Below, in pieces: positions 55,623 to 64,000 of a stretch of DNA of 64,000 nucleotides. A program made the translations under genes and the position numbers. The notes below the pieces were generated by a model. The model was not told where the DNA came from, searched no databases, and saw only the letters and a program-made list of their open reading frames with translations. Location: NCBI RefSeq assembly GCF_013201725.1, contig NZ_CP053835.1, forward strand, positions 496,001 through 560,000, given 5' to 3'. This DNA comes from Arcobacter defluvii (lineage in GTDB: Bacteria; Campylobacterota; Campylobacteria; Campylobacterales; Arcobacteraceae). Numbering within the stretch: position 1 is the first letter of the stretch; each line of letters begins with the position of its first letter.

Positions 55623-57680
55623 ATGAATAATAAAAACCTAAAAATTAGGTATTTTTTTTATTTTATACTCTCTTTTTTTTTACTTATATTAACTTTAAAT
55701 AATTTTGAGGAAAAGAAGTTTGAAGACTCTTTGGAAAATTATAAAAAGTTTGTAAGTAAAGAATATTCAATATATTTTAATAATTATAAAAATAATTCTG
55801 AATTAATTTATTTCAATGAATTTATCAAAGAGAAAAAACTTATTGAAATTTTAAAGAATAAAAATAATTTGGATTTAACCCTTTTATCAAATGAAATTTA
55901 TAAGAATTTTGAAAATAGTTTCATATTTTATAAAACTTTAGGTTTAGAAGAAGCTAGTTTTTACTCTACTAATAATGATTTAATTTTAAGTATGAAAGAA
56001 AATTCAAAAGATAATTTTACTTCAAAAACTGTGGAAAATGTAATAAAAAATAAAAAAGAATTATCAAATTATAAATTACAAAATAACAAAATTTTTTTAC
56101 AATTTTCTAAACCAATTTTTGATGAAAAATTAGAATTTATTGGAGTAATAAATTTAGAGTTTAATTTTGATTTATTGATTAAAGAATTGGAAAAAGAGAC
56201 AAATCTAAACTATAGAGAAGTAATCTCTGATAATTTTCATTTAAACGAAGATTTTTTCTTTAATATTTCAAAAAATAAAAAAGAAAAATTGTTTTTAGAT
56301 TTAAATAATAAAAAAGAAATTCTATTTTTTTTAAAAGAGAATCAAACTAAAATACCAATTATTTTTATACCATTATACAGTTCAGATTTTTATAAAAATA
56401 ATATCTATTTATTAGCATATGACAAAGATAAAAATAATGAATTAGCACAAATAGATGAATATGTTAATAACTTATTGTTAATCCTAATTTTGGTACTTCT
56501 ATTCATATTTTTTCTTCTTTTTAGAGCAAATTATTTAAAAATGCAAAGAAATATTTCAAACAAAAAATATCAAGAATTATTTAATCAAATAGATAATTAT
56601 ATTATCAAAGTTGAAACTGATTTAGATGGAAATATAATTTTTGCAACAAAACCTTTCTACAAATTATCAGGTTATTCAAAAGAAGAAGTTATAGGAAAAA
56701 ATATAAATATTTTAAAACACTCAGATGTCTCAAAAATATTTTTTGAAAATTTATGGAAAGATTTAAAAATAAGTAAAATTTGGGAAGGTGAAATAAAAAA
56801 CCAAGATAAGTTTGGAAATTCTTATTGGGTAAAAGCAGTAATTTTTCCAAGATATGATAACAATAATGAAATTGAAGGTTATAGTTCAATTAGAGTTAAT
56901 ATTACAGATACAAAACAACTTGAAAAAATAAATAGATTGTTAAAAGAAGATTTATCAAATAAATTAAATGATATAAAAATTAAAGATAAATCTTTAGTTG
57001 ATACAACAAAAGTTCAATTAATGTCAAAAATTTTAGATTCTCTTGCTCATCAATGGAAAATCCCAATTTCTAAAATATCTTTTGAGATTCAAAAATTAAA
57101 TAAAATAAAAAATATTAATTTAGATAAAAATTCATTATTTAATATTGAAAAAAATGTTGAAACTGAATTAAAAAATTTATCAGATATGTTAAATGAAATC
57201 AAATATCTTTTTAGTACAAGAAATAGAGAAAAAACAAATCTTTTATCAGTTGTAAGTGAATCAATTTTTAGTTTGAAAGAAGAATTGAAAAATCAAAATA
57301 TTAAAGTTAAATTTGATATTAAACCAGAAATAAATATGAATATTTCTTTTAATGAATTAAAAAATATCATAATGAATATAATAAAAAATACAATTGAATA
57401 TTCAAAGTTAAACAGTGAAGATAATGTAACAATATATATAACAGCAATTTTTGAAAATACAGATAAACAAAACGATGTTATAATAAAAATTGAAGATAAT
57501 ATAAAAGGGATAAATAAAAAAAATATTATAAATGAAATTTTAAATTCTGAAGAAAAATATTTTGATACACCTTTATATTTATCAAAACTTTTTATAGAAA
57601 AAAACAAAGGTTTATTTTGGTGTAATAACAATGAATATTACACAATTTATTACATAAAATTAGATAAAGAAGAAAATTAA
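55623..57680 (+). CDS. PAS sensor kinase with degenerate ATP lid
   Basis: 685 residues. Helix 1 (about 8-24), a large extracytoplasmic double-Cache-like domain, helix 2 (about 283-303), and a PAS domain (about 320-435) with LSGYSKEEVIGKNINILKHSD. The H-box LAHQWKIPISK (His476) is present and so is an N-box-like NIIKNTIEYSK. The G1 box is reduced to DNIKGI, and the usual glycine-rich G2 loop reads FDTPLYLSK with no glycine. ATP binding may be weak or lost. It may be a pseudokinase or a phosphoacceptor for the next gene's kinase. Confidence 0.85.
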   Translation: MNNKNLKIRYFFYFILSFFLLILTLNNFEEKKFEDSLENYKKFVSKEYSIYFNNYKNNSELIYFNEFIKEKKLIEILKNKNNLDLTLLSNEIYKNFENSFIFYKTLGLEEASFYSTNNDLILSMKENSKDNFTSKTVENVIKNKKELSNYKLQNNKIFLQFSKPIFDEKLEFIGVINLEFNFDLLIKELEKETNLNYREVISDNFHLNEDFFFNISKNKKEKLFLDLNNKKEILFFLKENQTKIPIIFIPLYSSDFYKNNIYLLAYDKDKNNELAQIDEYVNNLLLILILVLLFIFFLLFRANYLKMQRNISNKKYQELFNQIDNYIIKVETDLDGNIIFATKPFYKLSGYSKEEVIGKNINILKHSDVSKIFFENLWKDLKISKIWEGEIKNQDKFGNSYWVKAVIFPRYDNNNEIEGYSSIRVNITDTKQLEKINRLLKEDLSNKLNDIKIKDKSLVDTTKVQLMSKILDSLAHQWKIPISKISFEIQKLNKIKNINLDKNSLFNIEKNVETELKNLSDMLNEIKYLFSTRNREKTNLLSVVSESIFSLKEELKNQNIKVKFDIKPEINMNISFNELKNIIMNIIKNTIEYSKLNSEDNVTIYITAIFENTDKQNDVIIKIEDNIKGINKKNIINEILNSEEKYFDTPLYLSKLFIEKNKGLFWCNNNEYYTIYYIKLDKEEN

Positions 57681-57681
57681 A

Positions 57682-60099
57682 ATGAAAATCTCTTTTTATA
57701 TAAAACTTTTTTTAGCCTTCATTGTTTTTGCAGTTTTATTACTGGGATTTTCGAGTTTTGCATTTAATAACTTTTATAAATATCATAATGAAAAAAAAGA
57801 TAAAAAAGAAACAATTGATATATTAAATCAAGAAGAGAAATTTTTCAATTATTATTTAGAAAGTTATGACGAAAAAATAGCTTTGATGCAAAGTAATATT
57901 GCTAAAGCAAAAAATAAAGAAGAAATAATAGAGTTTGTTGAAAATAGTGTTTTTAACGATGAAAATATTTACACTTTTAAAATAATAGGATTAGATTCAA
58001 AAGAAAAATTTCGAATTGAAAAGATTTCTGATGGCATCAAAGTTATAAATGAAGAGAAATTAAAAAGTATTTTTACAAAAAAATATTTTAAAGATATGAG
58101 AGTTTTAAAACCAAAAGAGATTCTTCATTACAACTCAAATTTAGAAAATATTTCACAAATAGATTTTATTCTAAGAAATGAGAATAATTTTTATGTTTTT
58201 AAAATAAATTTTGCCCAAGTTTTTAATAAAATCGAAAATGATTTTTTGAAAAAAACATCAATAATAAATCCTAGTGATTCTTCAATAAATAAAAATCTAA
58301 ATTTAAGAAATAATATCATTTCAAAAAAAATTTATCTCAATGATAATCAATATTTTGAGTTTATAATTAAAAATGAAGATTTTACTAACGATTATATTAA
58401 AGATTATTATAAATCAATAATTATAGTTGGATTTTGTATAGCTTTATTTTTATCTTTATTATTTTCAGGTCCAATTGCAAAGTTAAATACAGAAGTTGAA
58501 GAAAAAAATAAAAAATTAGATTTAAGTATCAAAAAGAATTTTTTAGAATTAAATGAAAATCAAAAAGTAATAGATAAACATATTATGTTTGTACGACTTA
58601 CAAAAGATAATATTATAATTGATGCAAGTTATGCATTTTGTTATTTTTTAGGCTATTCAAAAGGCGAATTAATAGGTTATAACTACAATATCTTAATTCA
58701 TAAAGATATGAAAAAAAAGGAACAAAAAAGAATTTGGAAACAGATAAAAAGTGGTCAATCTTATGTCGGAGAAATAAAAGGAAGTAAAAAAGATTCTGAA
58801 GCATTTTGGATTGATTTATTTGTTGAAGGAATATTTGAAAATAAAAAACTTGTAGGATATACAGTAATTTGTACGGATATTACAAATAAAAAGAAAATTG
58901 AAGAATTGTATGTAGATTTAAATAAGCAAGTTGAACAATATAATGCAATTTTTGAGAATGTAAATAGTGGAATCTCTTTAATTGATTCAACTGGAAATTT
59001 TGTGAAGTTAAATGGTAATTTTAGTAAATTTTTAGGATATAACAGTAAAGAACTTTTGAGTATGAACTGTACAGATATTATAACTGAAGATTCGAGAAAG
59101 ATTTTACAGAAGATTTTACAAGAAGTAAGAGAAATAGGAAATATTTCCAATTTAGAAAAAATTTTTGTAAGAAAAAATGGTACATTTATTCATCTTGAGT
59201 TGTCTTTGAGTATTTTGTCTTCTGATAAAGAACATCTAGTTTTTGTGGTAAATTCTTTGGAAGATAAAAGAAAGTTACAAGAATTGAATCAAAATCTAGA
59301 ACAAAGAATAAATCAAGAAGTTGAAAAAAATATCCAAAAAGATAAACTTCATCAACAAGAACAAATAAAAAATGCAAAATTAACTTCAATTGGTTCACTA
59401 GCAGCTGGAATAGCTCACGAAATAAATACTCCTTTAACATATATAAAAGGAAATCTTGAACTTATGTATTATGATATTTTAGATTTACCTGAAGATGAAA
59501 TTAGAAATAGAATGAAATATGATAGTGAGAAAATGAAAGAAGGAATAAATCGAATTGCAAATATAGTTGAATCAATGAGAGAAATGTCACAAAGTAGCAA
59601 AGAGATAAAAGAACGTACTAATATTTATGGTACATTGATTACTTCATTAACAATGGCATATAATCGTTCAAGACAAGTTTGTAAAATATATTTAAATGAA
59701 AAACTTTTTGATATAGATTCTATAAATAAAAATGAATTTGTATTTTGTAGTAAAGTTCAAAAACAAAGAATTGAACAAGTTTGGATAATAGTTATTAATA
59801 ATGCGTTAGATGAATTAATAAAAGTCGAAGATTATGAAAAAAGAGTCTTAAATATCTTACTATTTGAGGAAAAAGAACAAATAATTATAAAGTTCAAAGA
59901 TAGTGCAGGTGGAATAAAAGAAGAAATTATAAATGATATTTTTGAACCATTTGTTTCTTCAAAAGAACATAGTGGAATGGGTGTTGGATTAAATATAGCA
60001 AAAAAAATAATTGATGAACAAGAAGGAATTATAAAAGCTTATAATGAAGAAAATGGTGCTGTATTTGAAATAAGATTAAAAAAATGTGAAGAAGAATAA
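57682..60099 (+). CDS. PAS-PAS sensor histidine kinase
   Basis: 805 residues. Helix 1 (about 8-28), an extracytoplasmic sensing region, helix 2 (about 250-270), PAS 1 (about 300-410, LGYSKGELIGYNYNILIHKDM), PAS 2 (about 418-540, FLGYNSKELLSM), a coiled coil, then an intact kinase core. The H-box is GIAHEINTPLTYIKG (His579), with N-box VIINNALDEL, G1 DSAGGI, F FEPFVSSK and G2 GMGVGLNIAKKI. Begins two bases after the degenerate kinase and shares its overall layout. Likely the active kinase of the cluster. Confidence 0.92.
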   Translation: MKISFYIKLFLAFIVFAVLLLGFSSFAFNNFYKYHNEKKDKKETIDILNQEEKFFNYYLESYDEKIALMQSNIAKAKNKEEIIEFVENSVFNDENIYTFKIIGLDSKEKFRIEKISDGIKVINEEKLKSIFTKKYFKDMRVLKPKEILHYNSNLENISQIDFILRNENNFYVFKINFAQVFNKIENDFLKKTSIINPSDSSINKNLNLRNNIISKKIYLNDNQYFEFIIKNEDFTNDYIKDYYKSIIIVGFCIALFLSLLFSGPIAKLNTEVEEKNKKLDLSIKKNFLELNENQKVIDKHIMFVRLTKDNIIIDASYAFCYFLGYSKGELIGYNYNILIHKDMKKKEQKRIWKQIKSGQSYVGEIKGSKKDSEAFWIDLFVEGIFENKKLVGYTVICTDITNKKKIEELYVDLNKQVEQYNAIFENVNSGISLIDSTGNFVKLNGNFSKFLGYNSKELLSMNCTDIITEDSRKILQKILQEVREIGNISNLEKIFVRKNGTFIHLELSLSILSSDKEHLVFVVNSLEDKRKLQELNQNLEQRINQEVEKNIQKDKLHQQEQIKNAKLTSIGSLAAGIAHEINTPLTYIKGNLELMYYDILDLPEDEIRNRMKYDSEKMKEGINRIANIVESMREMSQSSKEIKERTNIYGTLITSLTMAYNRSRQVCKIYLNEKLFDIDSINKNEFVFCSKVQKQRIEQVWIIVINNALDELIKVEDYEKRVLNILLFEEKEQIIIKFKDSAGGIKEEIINDIFEPFVSSKEHSGMGVGLNIAKKIIDEQEGIIKAYNEENGAVFEIRLKKCEEE

Positions 60100-60145
60100 A
60101 AGTTTATTTTTATACAATAAGAAAAATTTTTTATAAAGAAGATAG

Positions 60146-60970
60146 ATGAGAATAGGATTTATAGGAGATATTGTAGGTCGTCCTGGAAGAAAAATTATAA
60201 AAGAGAATTTATCAAAAATCAAAGAAGAATATAATATTGATTTTGTTATTGCAAATGCAGAAAATGCAAGCCATGGTTTTGGATTAACTGTTGAAAGTGC
60301 AAAAGAGCTTTTTAAAGCAGGAATTGATTTAATTACGGGTGGAAACCATAGTTTTGATAAGAAAAAAGATATGATGGCTTTACTTGAAACAACAAATGTT
60401 TTAAGACCCGATAATTATCCCGAAGGTTTAGTTGGAAGTGGAGTTAAAATTTGTGAAGTAAATACCTCAAATGGTATAGAAAAATTAGCTGTTATAAATC
60501 TAATGGGACAATTTGGAATGCCAATAGTAGAAAATCCTTTTAATTGGGCTACAAAATTAATTACCAAACTTCATGAAGATGAAATTAAAAATATATTTAT
60601 TGACTTTCATGCAGAAGTTACAAGTGAAAAAAGAATTATGCTAATGATGTTTAAAAACCAAGTAAGTGCAATTTGTGGAACACATACTCATGTGGGAACA
60701 GATGATTTACAAATTTTTGAAAATACTGCATATTTAACTGATATTGGATTAACAGGTTGTAGAGATAATGTAATTGGAATGGATTCAAAAGTACCTATTC
60801 AAAAAGTGACAACAGGAATTGGTGGACATTTTGAAGTTCCAAATTCTTGTAAATCAATTTTACAAATTATGGTTACAGATATTGAAGATGGAAAAGCTAC
60901 GAATAGTTTTAAAATAAAAAAATATTGTAATAATCAAAAGCTAATAATAACAGAAGCTTTTACTGAATAA
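60146..60970 (+). CDS. ymdB: YmdB-family metallophosphoesterase
   Basis: 274 residues, the TIGR00282/YmdB family. Metal ligands are in GDIVGRPGR, NAENASHG, GGNHSFD, FHAEVTSEK and GTHTHVGTDD, all intact. YmdB proteins hydrolyse 2',3'-cyclic nucleotides and influence gene expression and biofilm in Bacillus. Soluble and cytosolic. AAAGAAGATAG precedes the ATG. Downstream, a 78-base gap with a TAAAAT-like element (about 61000) separates it from the ParA-like gene. Confidence 0.9.
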   Translation: MRIGFIGDIVGRPGRKIIKENLSKIKEEYNIDFVIANAENASHGFGLTVESAKELFKAGIDLITGGNHSFDKKKDMMALLETTNVLRPDNYPEGLVGSGVKICEVNTSNGIEKLAVINLMGQFGMPIVENPFNWATKLITKLHEDEIKNIFIDFHAEVTSEKRIMLMMFKNQVSAICGTHTHVGTDDLQIFENTAYLTDIGLTGCRDNVIGMDSKVPIQKVTTGIGGHFEVPNSCKSILQIMVTDIEDGKATNSFKIKKYCNNQKLIITEAFTE

Positions 60971-61048
60971 TGGTATGTGGAATTAATGAAAATTTCGATA
61001 AAATAAAATCACTTTATGACTATGAAACGAAATCCAAAGGTTTAATTG

Positions 61049-61840
61049 ATGATTATAATTCCACAAACAAAAGGTGGCGTAGGAAAATCTACTGTTGCTA
61101 TGCAAGTTATAGCTCCTTATTTATATAAAAAACATGGCAAAAAAGTTACTTATATCGAAATTGATGATGAAAATAATGATTCAAAATCATTTACAAGAAC
61201 AGAAATCGTAAACAAAAAAATGTTAGGAACGAACAAATTAAATGAACTTGATGAATTGATTTTGATGGATGATAATCATGAAGTTATAGTTGATGTTGGC
61301 GGAAATAAAACATCATCTTTAGTTCTTGATGAAATTAAAAAAGTAGGTTCTTTTGGAAATGTAAAATGGATTATTCCATTAGGTGATGGTGAACTTGATG
61401 GGAAAAATGCAATTGCAACTATGAAAAAAATTAGGAAGATTGAAAAGAATCCAGAAGAAAATATAATCTTTGCTTTAAATAGAGCAATTTCAATGGATGA
61501 AGATTATTATAGTGAACAATTTATAAACTTTTTTGGACATAAATATCTTGATTCAAACTCTGTAATTTGTGATTTTGTAAAAGATCCAAAATATTTTCCC
61601 GTAAAAAATGATAAAGTAATTACTATGAGTAGATACTTAGGAAGTACAGTTTGGGAAATGGCTTATAATAACACTGATTTTGCAGCAAAAGCTATGAAAG
61701 CAAAAGAAGTTGGAGATATTGAAAGTGCAAGAAAATATCTTTTCTTTAGAAGAATACAAACAGAAGCAAAAGATTATGTTTTAAATACTCTAAATAAAAT
61801 ATTTTGTGATTTAGATAGATGGATTGAAATCAAAAAATGA
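61049..61840 (+). CDS. ParA/MinD-like P-loop ATPase
   Basis: 263 residues from the ATG at 61049, with AAAGG eight bases upstream; a TTG at 61046 is less likely. It starts MIIIPQTKGGVGKST (deviant Walker A, residues 8-15), with IEIDDEN as a likely A' region and VIVDVGGN as the Walker B strand. It resembles plasmid-type ParA/TraL ATPases more than the chromosomal ParA or MinD, and no parB or plasmid genes are nearby. Its stop overlaps the next small membrane protein gene by 4 bases, so the pair probably works together at the membrane. Confidence 0.82.
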   Translation: MIIIPQTKGGVGKSTVAMQVIAPYLYKKHGKKVTYIEIDDENNDSKSFTRTEIVNKKMLGTNKLNELDELILMDDNHEVIVDVGGNKTSSLVLDEIKKVGSFGNVKWIIPLGDGELDGKNAIATMKKIRKIEKNPEENIIFALNRAISMDEDYYSEQFINFFGHKYLDSNSVICDFVKDPKYFPVKNDKVITMSRYLGSTVWEMAYNNTDFAAKAMKAKEVGDIESARKYLFFRRIQTEAKDYVLNTLNKIFCDLDRWIEIKK

Positions 61841-62085
61841 GTGATATGAGTTTTAAACAAGCTAAAGAGCTTGTTGAAAAAATGGAATTTTCAGAAATTG
61901 CTTTAAAAAAAGCTGTTGTTAATCTTGAAAAATCATCTCAAAATTTTGAAACAACTTTAAAACATCAAGAAGATATTATAAATAAACTTCCATATGCTGA
62001 TAAAAAACTTTCATATATGTATATTGCAGTTGCAGCTAATATTGGATTGATAGTTGGTTTATTAATTGGAAAATATCTTTTATAA
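61837..62085 (+). CDS. Tail-anchored small membrane protein, partner of the ParA-like ATPase
   Basis: 82 residues: a soluble helical, coiled-coil-like part (about 1-58) and a single C-terminal membrane helix (MYIAVAANIGLIVGLLIGKYLL). The ATGA overlap with the ATPase gene implies coupled production. No family recognised. It could anchor or regulate the ATPase at the membrane, in the manner of small MinD partners, but only the layout supports this. Confidence 0.72.
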   Translation: MSDMSFKQAKELVEKMEFSEIALKKAVVNLEKSSQNFETTLKHQEDIINKLPYADKKLSYMYIAVAANIGLIVGLLIGKYLL

Positions 62086-62112
62086 AAAATAAGAATTAGG
62101 AAAATAACTAAA

Positions 62113-62823
62113 ATGGGAAAACAAGAAAAAATTGTATCAATGTTTAACGACATTGCAGGAACTTATGATGTAGCAAATAGAATTTTGTCAATGGGAATAG
62201 ATAAATCATGGAGAAATAAAGCTTGTAATAAAACTTTTGAACTTTATGGAAAAAATAATATTGATAAAATTGTAGATGTTGCTTGTGGAACAGGAGATAT
62301 GATTTTATTTTGGAAACAAGTTGCAAGTGAAAATAAAATTGATTTAAAAAATATTATTGGAATTGACCCAAGTGTTGGAATGATGGAAGTAGGAAAGAAA
62401 AAACTTCCAGATGTTGAATTTATAGAAGCTTTTGCAACACAAATGCCTCTTGAAAGTGAAAATGCAGATATAGTTTCTATTTCATATGGAATTAGAAATG
62501 TTGTAGAAAGACAAGAAGCTTTTCATGAGTTTGCAAGAGTTCTTAAAAAAGATGGTTTAGTTGTAATAAATGAATTTACAAAAAATAAAAAAGAGAAATT
62601 ATTAGATCATGTAACAGATTTTTATATGAATAAAATCCTTCCAACTTTAGGTGGATTAATTTCAAAAAATAAAGAAGCTTATACATATTTACCAAACTCA
62701 ATTGATGAGTTTTTAACAACAGAAAATTTATGTAAAGAGTTAAAAGTTGCAGGACTTGAACCAATTCATGTTAAAGCTTTCTCTATGAATATTTCTACTT
62801 TAATTATTGCAAAAAAACTTTGA
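62113..62823 (+). CDS. ubiE: Demethylmenaquinone methyltransferase
   Basis: SAM-dependent C-methyltransferase, 236 residues, making menaquinone from demethylmenaquinone. FNDIAGTYDVANRILSMGIDKSWR near the start, the SAM loop VDVACGTGDMI, IGIDPSVGMM and SYGIRNV are all family signatures. ATTAGGAAAATAACTAAA precedes the ATG. xseA follows 23 bases later. It connects with the polyprenyl synthase at 7069 as part of quinone synthesis. Confidence 0.93.
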   Translation: MGKQEKIVSMFNDIAGTYDVANRILSMGIDKSWRNKACNKTFELYGKNNIDKIVDVACGTGDMILFWKQVASENKIDLKNIIGIDPSVGMMEVGKKKLPDVEFIEAFATQMPLESENADIVSISYGIRNVVERQEAFHEFARVLKKDGLVVINEFTKNKKEKLLDHVTDFYMNKILPTLGGLISKNKEAYTYLPNSIDEFLTTENLCKELKVAGLEPIHVKAFSMNISTLIIAKKL

Positions 62824-62846
62824 TTTTTTTGCAATAAGGTAAACTT

Positions 62847-64000
62847 TTGAATCCACCAATTTCTGTATCAACTTTAAATGTTCAAATAAAATCTTTACTT
62901 GAAACAACATTTATTCAAATTTATGTTGAAGGAGAGATTTCTAATCTTACTTATCATAATTCAGGACATATTTACTTTTCAATTAAAGATGAAAGCTCAA
63001 CAATTTCTTGTGTAATGTTCAAAGGAAATACAAAATATTTAAAATTTCAGCTTGAAAATGGTCTAAAAATTGTAATAACTGGAAGTTTAACTGTTTATGC
63101 GCCAAGGGGAAATTATCAAATTTTATGTAATAAAATTGAACCATCAGGGAAAGGTGCTTTAGCTTTTGCTTTTGAGCAATTAAAAAATAAACTTGAAGCA
63201 AAAGGTTATTTTGAATCAACTCATAAAAAGATTTTACCTAAGTATCCAAAAAGAATTGCCCTTGTTACAAGTCCAACGGGAGCTGCTATTGAAGATATGA
63301 AAAAAGTAGCATCACATAGATGGCCTTTAACAAAGTTTATTTTAGTCCCAACTTTAGTTCAAGGTGAAGGTTCAGCTTTTGATATAGTAAATTCAATAAA
63401 ATTTGCAGATAGTTTAAATTGTGATATTATGATTGTTGGTCGTGGTGGTGGAAGTGTAGAAGATTTATGGGCATTTAACGAAGAAATAGTTGCAAATGCT
63501 ATTTACACTGCTCGTACTCCAATTATTTCAGCTGTAGGTCATGAAATTGATTATATGATAAGTGATTTTGTTGCAGATATAAGAGCTGCAACTCCATCAA
63601 ATGCAATAGAAATTGCACTTCCAGATATAAATGAACATAGAATTTATTTAGATTCTTTGGCAAGTGAATATAATAATAGATTTAAAAATATTATATTTAA
63701 TAAACAACAAGAACTTCTAAATATGAAACGATTATTAGAACAAAATTCAATAGAAACAAAATTTACATTTATTCAAACAGAAATCAATCTTTTAAAATCT
63801 TCTTTTAAAACTGATTTATCTCAAAAAATCTTAAGTTCACAAAATGAGTTGAATTTGTTAGTTAGTAGTTTGAAAAATTCTTTTTCTTCAATTTTAGTGA
63901 AATCTCAAAATCAAATAGATTTATTAAAATCAAATTTTGAATTAAATCATCCAGATAAAAAAGATAAAAATGGCTTTGTTCAAATTTCTAAAAACAATAA
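62847..64000 (+). CDS. xseA: Exodeoxyribonuclease VII large subunit, 3' end cut by window
   Basis: The frame opens at TTG 62847, with AAGGT seven bases upstream, and stays open to the window end (about 384 codons). The N-terminal OB-fold (ISVSTLNVQIKSLLE, VEGEISNLTYHNSGHIYFSIKD) and the catalytic domain (RIALVTSPTGAAIEDM, IMIVGRGGGSVEDLWAFNEE, TPIISAVGHEIDY and DIRAATPSNA) are plain. The last part is coiled coil. The enzyme degrades single-stranded DNA together with XseB. No ATG is available at the start. The family is typically about 400-450 residues, so only the tail is missing. Confidence 0.95.
   Translation, partial: MNPPISVSTLNVQIKSLLETTFIQIYVEGEISNLTYHNSGHIYFSIKDESSTISCVMFKGNTKYLKFQLENGLKIVITGSLTVYAPRGNYQILCNKIEPSGKGALAFAFEQLKNKLEAKGYFESTHKKILPKYPKRIALVTSPTGAAIEDMKKVASHRWPLTKFILVPTLVQGEGSAFDIVNSIKFADSLNCDIMIVGRGGGSVEDLWAFNEEIVANAIYTARTPIISAVGHEIDYMISDFVADIRAATPSNAIEIALPDINEHRIYLDSLASEYNNRFKNIIFNKQQELLNMKRLLEQNSIETKFTFIQTEINLLKSSFKTDLSQKILSSQNELNLLVSSLKNSFSSILVKSQNQIDLLKSNFELNHPDKKDKNGFVQISKNN

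Noticed and set aside
61049-62085. Integrated plasmid or phage suggested by the ParA-like gene
   Set aside because: No replication, integrase, mobilisation or attachment-site repeats nearby, and flanking genes are housekeeping with the same base composition.

Overview
This 64 kb window is AT-rich chromosomal DNA, roughly 27% GC by eye. Gene content and order place it in the Arcobacter group of the Campylobacterota. The strongest signs are the conserved blocks DUF2018-polyprenyl synthase-hemA-proS and yajC-secD-secF ... leuS-lptE-folC with divergent lnt, DUF2018 itself (a Helicobacter/Campylobacter-type family), an ArsRS-like two-component system, a TlpD-like zinc-binding chemoreceptor, and many Cache/PAS/GGDEF sensors. 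Coding density is high. No stretch over 300 bases lacks a gene, and I see no tRNA, rRNA, CRISPR array, insertion sequence or prophage.

Layout. 1-4.7 kb: a histidine kinase cut by the window start, convergent with a CBS-PAS-GGDEF-EAL protein. 4.8-13.3 kb: housekeeping genes aroK, hisD, DUF2018, a polyprenyl diphosphate synthase, hemA, proS, an MscS channel and cca. 13.3-15.6 kb: envelope proteins (DUF3015, DUF4105 with a C-terminal barrel). 15.5-29.4 kb: lnt, the Sec accessory genes, leuS, lptE, folC, a TOTE-type primase-helicase whose primase site looks degenerate, a Kef-type antiporter and a periplasmic rhodanese. 29.4-31.1 kb: a fused O-/N-acyltransferase resembling the aminolipid synthase OlsF. 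31.2-40.7 kb: the most interesting accessory block. It holds two paralogous secreted diheme cytochromes, a NicO metal transporter, DUF1007, a small secreted protein, and a 1183-residue PhoX plus phytase-like lipoprotein. Three promoters here share a Pho-box-like direct repeat exactly 10 nt upstream of the -10 element. 40.7-45.7 kb: DUF445, whose start region lies inside a long hairpin, then mfd and a GNAT enzyme. 45.7-50.1 kb: a CowN-like nitrogenase-protection protein opposite an AraC regulator, an EEP-family phosphatase/nuclease and a diguanylate cyclase. 50.2-53.8 kb: Spy/CpxP, an ArsRS-like pair and a BaiN/YhiN flavoprotein lacking a standard start codon. 53.8-60.1 kb: a signalling cluster of cytoplasmic CZB chemoreceptor, single-domain response regulator, a kinase with a degenerate ATP lid and an intact kinase. 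60.1-64 kb: YmdB-type phosphoesterase, a ParA-like ATPase with a tail-anchored partner, ubiE/menG, and xseA running off the end.

How it fits together. The window looks like a free-living, respiratory, sensing-rich marine or host-associated bacterium. CowN suggests the strain fixes nitrogen. The PhoX/diheme block suggests a phosphate-starvation response that includes secreted redox proteins of unknown function. Functions are assigned by motif reading and family memory; no database search was run.
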